Below the pieces are notes generated by a model. It made no database searches and was not told the DNA's origin. It was given only the letters and a program-made list of their open reading frames with translations. 64,000 nt of DNA from an uncultured Planctomycetales bacterium (GTDB taxonomy: Bacteria > Planctomycetota > Planctomycetia > Isosphaerales > Isosphaeraceae), in NCBI GenBank assembly GCA_903926465.1, contig CAIYJE010000111.1, forward strand, positions 1 through 64,000, given 5' to 3'. The position numbers were made by a program, and so were the translations under genes. This document shows, in pieces, positions 1 through 5,662 of the stretch (positions are counted from its first letter, which is position 1; each line of letters starts with the position of its first letter).

Positions 1-62
1 AGTACATTCGCCAGCAGGAAGGGACGGAACCGGATGACGGTGGCGATAACTTCCAAATTACG

Positions 63-137
63 AAATCGTGAGCGTAGGACTTCAGTCCGGAGCCACGATT
101 TTCTTCGAACCTACCGGCTTCTAGCCGGTAGTGGTTC
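63..137. repeat. Two adjacent nested palindromes (REP-like or IS200/IS605-like end)
   Basis: The first structure has an outer 8-bp stem (AAATCGTG at 63-70 with CACGATTT at 94-101) enclosing a small GGAC/GTCC hairpin with a TTCA loop (77-88). The second has GAACC (107-111) pairing with GGTTC (133-137) around a perfect 8-bp stem, TACCGGCT (112-119) with AGCCGGTA (123-130). Paired hairpins of this kind are typical of REP elements and IS200/IS605 transposon ends. No TnpA or TnpB gene is visible in the window, so the element is either a solitary REP or the end of an insertion lying to the left. Confidence 0.45.
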
Positions 138-138
138 A

Positions 139-466
139 GTTGGGCCGGTTTTTTGGACCGGTCGACTGGGGGCTGGCACAGTTCCTCGATCCGTCGCCGA
201 GCCGCAATCCGCTCGGCGACATTGGTGAGCATCTCGGCCTAGGTCAGGTTGGACACGCTGTGCTCCAGAGCCTTGGTGTTGGAGACCGCCTAGGTAATGC
301 AGCGTCCCGACTCCCGCCAGCGGCCGATGGCAGGTTAAATCAGCAGGGCACTCAGGTTGACCCCCCCTCCACGAAGTGCGGCGGGCAGTTCTGGCTGCGG
401 CGGTAGTCCCAAAGGACCTTGCCAGAGCCTCCAAGCCCGGATATGGTTCGTGAGGGTAAGCGTCAT
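139..466 (-). pseudogene. Decayed reading frame with three in-frame stops
   Basis: Read leftward from an ATG at 466, one frame gives protein-like sequence (for example SNTKALEHSVSNL and NVAERIAARRRIEEL) but is broken by TAA at 337-335 and TAG at 292-290 and 241-239. All three stops are one C-to-T change from a glutamine codon. CAA and CAG are also used normally in the same frame, and neighbouring genes end in TAA, so ordinary decay is likelier than stop-codon recoding. The frame stays open beyond 139 through the hairpins to the window edge, which may be chance. I do not recognise the ancestral protein. The overlapping 107-residue frame at 111-434 is a shadow. Confidence 0.35.
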
Positions 467-621
467 GGCTGGGCCTCCCGGGTCTTACTGGCCCGCCGGT
501 AGGGCCTGCAGGGTGCTCTTCATCGCCTAGAGTTTGAGAGGCGCGAATCCGCTTTCTCTGCGCGGCCCCGAGTGATTGCGTTGCTCATCGGTACAGGCTC
601 CTTTGCGTTTGGGTGCGGGCG

Positions 622-1074
622 TTAGTGTTTGATGGTGACACCGAGAGATTCGGCCACGTCGTAAGATACTCCTAAGCCGGTGACGTAAGCCACCTCTGCT
701 CCTCGTCCCCAAATTGTCTCGATAGCATCGCGGGTGGCGTCCGCTTTGGTCTTGGCTGGCGATGACTGCGTAACAAGAGGACCACCGTCACCGCACCAGT
801 GGTATCCATTTACGTCCTCGAAAATATAAATCCCGACCGGGTTAGCAATGGGAATGTCGGCTAGTTCAGGTTCGCCATACGATTTCTGTTTGGACCACCT
901 TTCCCCTTCGTCAAAGCTGGCTTGGAATTGCCAGACTTTGTGATCACCCCATTCTTCGCACGTGACATTGCGAATCAGGGTACCGGCCTGGAGATAGCCC
1001 TCTTCAATCTCCTGCCCAGTGATGCCGTGAATGGTCGTGGAGAATAGGTTGCGAACCAGAATCTTGACGCTCAT
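622..1074 (-). CDS. Uncharacterised 150-residue protein
   Basis: I do not recognise this protein. It is soluble-looking, with no signal peptide or membrane segment, has a mixed central part rich in W, G and E, and ends with an Ala/Gly-rich stretch and GVTIKH. I chose the ATG at 1074 over the longer frame beginning at 1146 because an AGGAG ribosome site (1081-1085) sits 6 nt upstream and the extra N-terminus reads through the intergenic decamer. It is the last gene of the leftward cluster, about 55 nt after the XRE-like gene. A GGGTGCGGGC copy sits 1 nt beyond its stop codon and another 26 nt upstream of its start. Confidence 0.7.
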   Translation of the reverse strand: MSVKILVRNLFSTTIHGITGQEIEEGYLQAGTLIRNVTCEEWGDHKVWQFQASFDEGERWSKQKSYGEPELADIPIANPVGIYIFEDVNGYHWCGDGGPLVTQSSPAKTKADATRDAIETIWGRGAEVAYVTGLGVSYDVAESLGVTIKH

Positions 1075-1129
1075 AGTTTGGCTCCTGCTAAGGTAATAAA
1101 GGGTGCGGGCAGACACGCGAGGATCGCCT

Positions 1130-1474
1130 TTACTTTGATTGAGCAATCGGCTTCTTCGCTTTGATGACTACCGGGTCGGGAATCGTTTCGGACAGTCTGC
1201 GTGGGTTGGTCTTCAGCGGTCTCCCAGACCGCCGTACAACTTCGGGGAGATCGCCATCAAGATCAACTCCGTGCTCTTCTGCGAGCCTGCGGATATAGAT
1301 CTCTGATAGTTTCCCAGGTTTTGAGTGGGTGCTTGATTCAGGATCCTGGCACCACTTTGCTACGGCCGTCAGCGTCACGCCAATTTGTTCGGCAAGTTGA
1401 CGGCTATTCCAGTTCAGGGCATGGAGTAGGTAGCGAATTTGCGTAGGGGTCAGTTTTTTTGATTTAGTGCTCAC
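1130..1474 (-). CDS. Small XRE-like helix-turn-helix DNA-binding protein
   Basis: This is a 114-residue protein starting at GTG, with a GGAG site about 8 nt upstream. Residues 11-45 read as a lambda-Cro/XRE-type helix-turn-helix: a helix around IRYLLHALNW, then SRQLAEQIGVTLTAVAKWCQD with the typical small-residue turn and recognition helix. The tail is basic and Pro-rich (SGRPLKTNPRRL). Proteins of this family act as phage or plasmid repressors or regulators. It lies between the AAA+ gene and the 150-residue gene, and copies of the local decamer flank the gene on both sides. That makes this protein a candidate binder of the decamer, though this is only inference. Confidence 0.7.
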   Translation of the reverse strand: MSTKSKKLTPTQIRYLLHALNWNSRQLAEQIGVTLTAVAKWCQDPESSTHSKPGKLSEIYIRRLAEEHGVDLDGDLPEVVRRSGRPLKTNPRRLSETIPDPVVIKAKKPIAQSK

Positions 1475-1505
1475 GGTAAGGCTCCGAATTGGGTGCGGGC
1501 GGTTT

Positions 1506-2657
1506 TTAGCCGTTCCGTGTTTTGGATTGAGACTTGATAAGACGTGCGAGTTTTGCTTCCGCTTTGACGAGATTTTCGTCCACTAGGTTGGCCTGCTCTT
1601 CGAGATCGGCGTCTTCCTGCTGAAGAGTTTTCAGTTGGAGTTTGAGCTTTGCAGTCTGCTCTTTGTTTTTGGAGTTCTTGATAGCAGACTTAATCTTGGC
1701 AATGGCTGCTTCGATTTCGAAGAAACGTGTGCCCATTTTTGCCAGTTCGTCATCGTAGCGATCGACCTCAATCTTCTGAAGGACCACTTCACGTGAGTCC
1801 GCAACGTGGGTGCGGGCCGGTTCAGATCTTGCCGGTTTATCGTCCTTCGCCTGGACAGGCTTCTGGACAGTTTTCACGGCCTTGGCATCCTTTGCCGCCT
1901 TGGCCAACGCGGGCTTGAGCCCTTGGCTGAATGGGATGATCATAGGCATCCCATCGTATTCGTGCTTCGCCATCTCCTGCCTCCACTTCTTGAGAATCCG
2001 CTCCATGTGCGTACAGATGCGACGGAACGAAAGGTTTCCATCAGAGTCCGTGAGGTCGCCAATCGCCTCATAATCCGGAGCGTTCTTGGACTGTCCGGTT
2101 TCCCCACACCAGATTTTGCGAACGTAAGCATCCGCAGCTTCTTTGACGCTTGCGGGGTTGGCGTCAAACATAAATCGTTTGCAACGGTCGGCAAGCCTGG
2201 TCTTGATCTTCTCGGGATAGTTGGTTGTAAATATCACCAGCCGCCGTGGTGGCATGTTTCGTTTCTCAAGAGCATTCAGCCAGATGGTGCCCACCTGCTC
2301 GCTCATCCGGTCAGCTTCTTCCACCAGCAGGACTTTCCAGCCGCTGGAGTTGGAAGCACAGACACGAAGATGGTCAAGTTGGGTGCGGACCTGATCCGCT
2401 GTCTGCTCGCCTGATGGGATGCATGTGAATCCACCCCAGATATCGTCGGGGTCGCAACCAATGGCGCGAGCGAGAGCCAGAGCCGTGCTGGTCTTACCGG
2501 TGCCGGTCGGACCTTCCAGAAACATTCCCGTCGATGTTGGTGACTCCAGCCATTCTTGAAGCTCTTCAATAATTGCGTCCTGGCCCAGGACATCACCGAG
2601 TGTGACTGGGCGGTACTTTTCATCCAGGTCAACGATAGGAGCAAGTTCAATCGACAT
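1506..2657 (-). CDS. AAA+ ATPase of the RFC/DnaX clamp-loader type
   Basis: This 383-residue protein opens with an RFC-like N-terminus (EKYRPVTLGDVLGQD). It has Walker A (GPTGTGKTS), Walker B (VLLVEEADR), a sensor-1 region (RLVIFTTN) and DRCKRF in the place of the SRC arginine-finger motif. The family loads ring-shaped sliding clamps or runs related ATP-dependent switching during DNA replication. The C-terminal third differs from chromosomal DnaX: a Lys/Ala-rich linker and then a long predicted coiled coil, with no zinc module seen. The ATG at 2657 follows a GGGAGA site, and a strong promoter lies just upstream. Its phage- or plasmid-like surroundings suggest it serves a mobile replicon. It could instead be a generic RarA-like AAA+ protein. 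Confidence 0.8.
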   Translation of the reverse strand: MSIELAPIVDLDEKYRPVTLGDVLGQDAIIEELQEWLESPTSTGMFLEGPTGTGKTSTALALARAIGCDPDDIWGGFTCIPSGEQTADQVRTQLDHLRVCASNSSGWKVLLVEEADRMSEQVGTIWLNALEKRNMPPRRLVIFTTNYPEKIKTRLADRCKRFMFDANPASVKEAADAYVRKIWCGETGQSKNAPDYEAIGDLTDSDGNLSFRRICTHMERILKKWRQEMAKHEYDGMPMIIPFSQGLKPALAKAAKDAKAVKTVQKPVQAKDDKPARSEPARTHVADSREVVLQKIEVDRYDDELAKMGTRFFEIEAAIAKIKSAIKNSKNKEQTAKLKLQLKTLQQEDADLEEQANLVDENLVKAEAKLARLIKSQSKTRNG

Positions 2658-2687
2658 GATGCTGAGTCTCCCTGGCTGATGGTCTAT

Positions 2688-2716
2688 AGTATAGCAGAAA
2701 TAATAAAGAACTTCAA
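2688..2716 (-). promoter_or_regulatory. Extended -10 sigma70-type promoter of the AAA+ operon
   Basis: On the minus strand, TTGAAG (2716-2711) is followed after exactly 17 nt by TATACT (2693-2688). A TG lies one base before the -10 hexamer, as in extended -10 promoters. Transcription would start near 2681, about 24 nt before the ATG at 2657. The -35 box directly abuts the stop codon of the small ORF upstream. This is the best promoter match I noticed in the window, and it would drive the AAA+, XRE-like and 150-residue genes. Confidence 0.6.
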
Positions 2717-2920
2717 TCACGAAAACATTCGAAGCTGACCAGGAAGATCGGGAATTTCCTTGTCAGTCCGGGCTTTCTTTTTCGATGAAATGTCCGATCG
2801 AAGCACGAATGGCACTTCCGTTCCGTCTGAGTACATTTCTTTTTCGTGACAGTCGCCATCCGGGGGGCGTGCGATTGTCGTTTCGTTTATCGTCCCCTTT
2901 AACTTGGAGGTCTTTGCCAT
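2717..2920 (-). CDS. Small hydrophilic orphan ORF (67 residues)
   Basis: This reads as a short, charged, soluble protein (MAKTSKLKGTINET at the N-terminus, a Lys-rich SSKKKARTDKE segment, and QLRMFS at the end). No family is recognised. Its ATG (2920-2918) is preceded by an AAGGA-like site about 8 nt upstream, and its stop abuts the -35 box of the next promoter, which fits a real, tightly packed gene. Against it, its start codon overlaps by two bases that of the opposite-strand small membrane-protein gene, whose Shine-Dalgarno sequence is better. One of the two may be spurious. Confidence 0.45.
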   Translation of the reverse strand: MAKTSKLKGTINETTIARPPDGDCHEKEMYSDGTEVPFVLRSDISSKKKARTDKEIPDLPGQLRMFS

Positions 2921-3104
2921 GAAGATGTTCCTTACTAACATGAAGGTAAACTGGAAGACCACGCTGGCTGGTATTGCAACCGGCCTGTTTGCTTCGTTTC
3001 AGTTTGTTCAGGCGTTGCGAGGCCAGGCCACTGCCGATCAGGTGATGGCTGCTTTGGGCCAGTTCTTGATGGCAATAGGTCTAGTTGTAGCCAAAGACGC
3101 CTGA
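2919..3104 (+). CDS. Holin-like small membrane protein (61 residues)
   Basis: A GGAGG site 8 nt upstream sets the ATG at 2919. The protein has NWKTTLAGIATGLFASFQF followed by a second hydrophobic segment ending GLVVAKDA. This layout (NWKTT-x-AG, a short linker, then GL-x-x-AKD) is familiar from small holin-like proteins of phages and of bacterial cryptic elements. It would sit in the inner membrane. Assignment as a holin is by resemblance only, because no endolysin is next to it. It is the only rightward gene in the accessory region and is followed 26 nt later by a strong terminator. Its first codon overlaps the start of a leftward small ORF. Confidence 0.65.
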   Translation: MKMFLTNMKVNWKTTLAGIATGLFASFQFVQALRGQATADQVMAALGQFLMAIGLVVAKDA

Positions 3105-3129
3105 TCTGTTGGCGTACAAAACAAGACTA

Positions 3130-3163
3130 GCCTCAGTCGCTCATATGAGTGGCTGAGGCTTTT
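3130..3163 (+). terminator. Intrinsic terminator, probably bidirectional
   Basis: GCCTCAG (3130-3136) pairs with CTGAGGC (3153-3159), and the interior (CGCTC with GAGTGG) extends the stem nearly to the centre using G-T pairs. TTTT (3160-3163) follows on the plus strand. It lies between the convergent holin-like gene (ends 3104) and the basic HTH gene (ends 3192), so it can end transcription from both sides. Confidence 0.8.
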
Positions 3164-3191
3164 GTATTGCGCGAATGTTACACATCTTCAC

Positions 3192-3587
3192 TCAGTCGTT
3201 ACCTGAGCCATTGGGTGCGGTTTGTCCAGGACTCAGGATTGCTTGGTGTTCGTCGTTCCATTGTTCGCGAGTAACGAGGAGCTTCCGAATTCGATAGGTG
3301 GGCAGTCGAAGCCTTGTAGAGATTGAGGCGAGTGTCAAGTTTCGGGTCCAGTAAAGCGAATTGACACGATCGACTATTTCCTGATGGCTGATCATGGGTG
3401 CGGGCGGTTGCCGTTTACGTTTGCGTTTTGATTTCTTTTTTTCTTTGACGGTCTTGGTCTTTTTGATTGTTTCGGTCGCTACTTCTTTTTTGAGCATTAG
3501 TCTGACTTCCGCGATGATCAATTCTTGCTTGGTCATTGGTTCATAAGGATCACGCGGTGGAGGCGTCCAGTCTTCTGGGATATCCAA
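3192..3587 (-). CDS. Basic protein with a putative C-terminal helix-turn-helix
   Basis: The frame gives 131 residues. The middle is very basic (KKTKTVKEKKKSKRKRKR, about residues 42-60). Residues 67-105 (SHQEIVDRVNSLYW, then TLASISTRLRLPTYRIRKLL) look like a resolvase- or homeodomain-type helix-turn-helix that could bind DNA. No catalytic domain is present. The start is uncertain: TTG at 3587 has no clear ribosome site, and an ATG at 3536 gives a shorter protein beginning MTKQEL. Two copies of the local decamer lie within the gene. It converges on the holin-like gene across a terminator. The function is unknown, with a regulatory or DNA-structuring role the simplest guess. Confidence 0.55.
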   Translation of the reverse strand: MDIPEDWTPPPRDPYEPMTKQELIIAEVRLMLKKEVATETIKKTKTVKEKKKSKRKRKRQPPAPMISHQEIVDRVNSLYWTRNLTLASISTRLRLPTYRIRKLLVTREQWNDEHQAILSPGQTAPNGSGND

Positions 3588-4968
3588 TGTGTCGTTGATC
3601 CGGTCCAGTTCGCCGACGCGAACCCGTATTTTGATCTAGGATTTCATCAGGTATCCGAACTTATCCCTGAGTATCAAGCGTCCGACTGACAGCACAGGGT
3701 TAAGCGCAACGGTATCGAGACATCATTCACCAGCGATGGAGCGTGTCGCTTACCTGTGTCCCCATGTCGCTCAGAATCTAACAGTGAGCTTTGTGCAGAG
3801 TCCTTAGTGGTCTAGGATCACCGCCCGGACGCGGTCTGAGTGGGGCGAAGTCGAGGTCGCCTAGGGATCACACGAGCGGAGTTCGCCTGATGCTTCGCCA
3901 TGTTAGAGTAGCTACGCTCCCGCCCAGGCCTCTGGCGTGCCCCCTGTAGTGTCGTCTCTGGTGACGCCGTATTTTAGTCGATTAACAGAATGGATCAGCG
4001 GACGGGGCTCCTGTTGCCATTTCGGCGGTCTGCTCAAATGCTCCGAGCAAGGATTCGAGGGCCTTGTCGATTTGAGTCTCGCTCCGGTATGATTAGTACC
4101 TAAAGATGTAATCCGCAAGGCCGCCTCGACCGACAACCTTGCCACTTAAGGATCGGATCGGTGAGGTGGCGGAGACGCAGGGCATTGGCCACCGTTTTCC
4201 TACCCGGACCGCAAGTGGCAAAGTGTTCACGCTCCGAGGCACTCGTTCGAATCGAGAACACAGGGCGATCGAAGCATCCATCCCTCCATTCAGGATGGTC
4301 GTACGTGGATCGCTCATTGTTGGAATTGCGTGCCTCTGTACAAATTCACAACACACGCAGATAACGCGAAGATCTACCAACCATCGAAACCAAAGACGAG
4401 CAGCGGACTTGTGGGGCTTACGGGAGCCCGTTTGAGCAACCACAGTACCAAGGAGAGGGCACCAGGATGCGTGACCCAACCCTCTCATTTGCTGCATAGT
4501 GCTGTTGCTCAAATTGCTCATAAGGCTCTACCCGGAGCTCTGTTCGCGCAAAATCTGTGAACTTTCAGTGAAGGGGATGCGAGCAAACCACGGCGAAGCG
4601 GTCCTCAATGGACGGGCCACTGATTTGGCGAACGCTCAACCGGGTCGAGCCCGGCCCCCAGAAATTACCGGAATGCAAAACACTAGGAGTGGACGGGCGA
4701 CGGGGAGGCCGATCACATCGGTAAATTCCTCGCCGGGAAACACCTGCCAACATAGCGTGGTCGTGTCCCAGCCCTGTCAGACCGGCAGGCTCATACGAGG
4801 CACAAATCTCTATCGGACTGATACCGGAATTGTTACCGGATTTCGACCGGATACCGCGTTTTTCCGCTATTTTTTGCTTCTCTTTGAGAACCCTTGCAAA
4901 AGGATCCACAATCGCTAAAATGTACCCGAATCAAGGGATTTTCGGGCTTTCTCCCTTGGCTCCAGAAC
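3588..4968. other. Gene-poor stretch of the accessory region
   Basis: I find no frame here that reads like a complete protein. The frames at 3912-4560 are mutually overlapping and low in protein character. One short minus-strand stretch near 4090-3974 (reading SETQIDKALESLLGAFEQ and ending at TAA) looks like the tail of a lost gene but has no start. Two similar sequences, TCTAGGATCAC near 3812 and CCTAGGGATCAC near 3861, form a loose direct repeat. Overall this is consistent with decayed mobile DNA. Confidence 0.5.
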
Positions 4969-5013
4969 CGCTTTGCACGCAGGAGGTTGTCGGTTCGATT
5001 CCGTCCGTCTCCA
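4969..5013 (+). pseudogene. 3' fragment of tRNA-Ala(UGC); candidate attachment site
   Basis: The sequence matches the 3' half of an alanine tRNA: anticodon loop TTTGCAC with TGC anticodon (4974-4976), stem GCAGG, variable loop, T-loop TTCGATT (4994-5000) and the acceptor end CGTCTCCA (5006-5013). The 5' half is missing. No GGAGACG acceptor strand occurs upstream, the 5' side of the anticodon stem no longer pairs well, and the T stem has a T-T mismatch. A run of T follows (about 5017-5028). Such fragments are left when an integrative element recombines into a tRNA gene, so this probably marks the right edge of the accessory region. The intact tRNA would lie outside the window. Confidence 0.65.
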
Positions 5014-5662
5014 CTCTTATTTTTTTTGCCTGCCCTATGCACACGCAGGCAACCTCTGGCTTCTGACAACTTGGGTTAGATTTCGCCCGCAAAGCACGCG
5101 GGGCAGGGTTTAATTCTTAACTCTTGCCCAGTTGAAGAGTATCCCTTCAGACCTCCTAGATTTGTTTTCCAGGCCCTGTTTAACACCACCATGCAGTAGC
5201 AGTCACAGGCTTGGGCCGTCGGCAGTTGATTCTGCTCTGGTGACGTGAGAATTCTGGATCAATGCCGTTGATATCGCGCCAGGCCGGACGTAAAACTCGC
5301 TACAGGCGGAGTTTGGAAACAAATTCCATTCATGGTGGCTCAATCATGTATTCCATGATTGACGGCCAAACCCCGTACCTAGCCGTGGCCGCAACCAGAT
5401 AACCAAGGCATTTCCAAGATCCACGGGCCTGGAGTGAATGGGTCTTCACAATTCGGATTCTCAGGGCCGGATGCGATATCATCTGGCTGTGCTGGCTACA
5501 GGGAATTCAAAAAAATAGGGCCAATCCTCACCAGGATTCCGCTGATAGTTTTTGGGTTCAAGATTTTTGTTTCAGGTCAGATCGAGGAACAGCGGCCGCC
5601 GAGGGTTGGTATCTCATCATTCGAAACACCGCCTGATGATTTCCCTTGAGCGTCCTTGAGTT
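5014..5662. other. Intergenic region between the tRNA fragment and the FG-GAP gene
   Basis: No convincing gene. The 71-residue frame at 5434-5649 has neither a ribosome site nor recognisable sequence. A structured palindromic segment lies at 5308-5374 and is listed separately. The final 80 bases before the next gene are relatively T-rich and may carry its promoter, but I could not pick a convincing -35/-10 pair. Confidence 0.4.
5308..5374. other. Nested hairpin in intergenic DNA
   Basis: GGAGTTTGG (5308-5316) can pair with CCAAACCCC (5366-5374) with one G-A mismatch. Inside lies a perfect 9-bp stem, TCAATCATG (5340-5348) with CATGATTGA (5354-5362), around a TATTC loop. It could be a structured RNA leader, a protein-binding palindrome or the remains of a repeat. 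It is about 290 nt upstream of the FG-GAP gene. Confidence 0.4.

Larger units (their letters stand above)
611..3405. repeat. Dispersed decamer GGGTGCGGGC (seven sites, one orientation)
   Basis: GGGTGCGGGC occurs exactly on the plus strand at 611-620, 1101-1110, 1491-1500, 1808-1817 and 3396-3405. A 9/10 copy is at 2381-2390 and an 8/10 copy (core GGGTGCGG) at 3213-3222. All copies point the same way. Three lie between genes, just after stop codons or just before starts. Four lie inside genes in different reading frames, so conservation is at the DNA level. I saw no exact copy in the other 60 kb; AGGTGCGGGC at 23220-23229 is a single near match inside selA. Confidence 0.75.

Noticed and set aside
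139-466. Use of a variant genetic code (stop to Gln) in the accessory region
   Set aside because: Neighbouring genes end normally at TAA, and CAA/CAG codons are used in the same frame; simple decay explains the stops.
3588-4560. Several frames of 60-142 residues in the accessory region
   Set aside because: They overlap one another on both strands, have no ribosome sites and no recognisable sequence; treated as non-coding or decayed DNA.
4833-5069. 78-residue minus-strand frame containing GDGRNRTDNLLRAKR
   Set aside because: It is the antisense of the tRNA-Ala fragment; frames opposite tRNA genes commonly give such artefacts.
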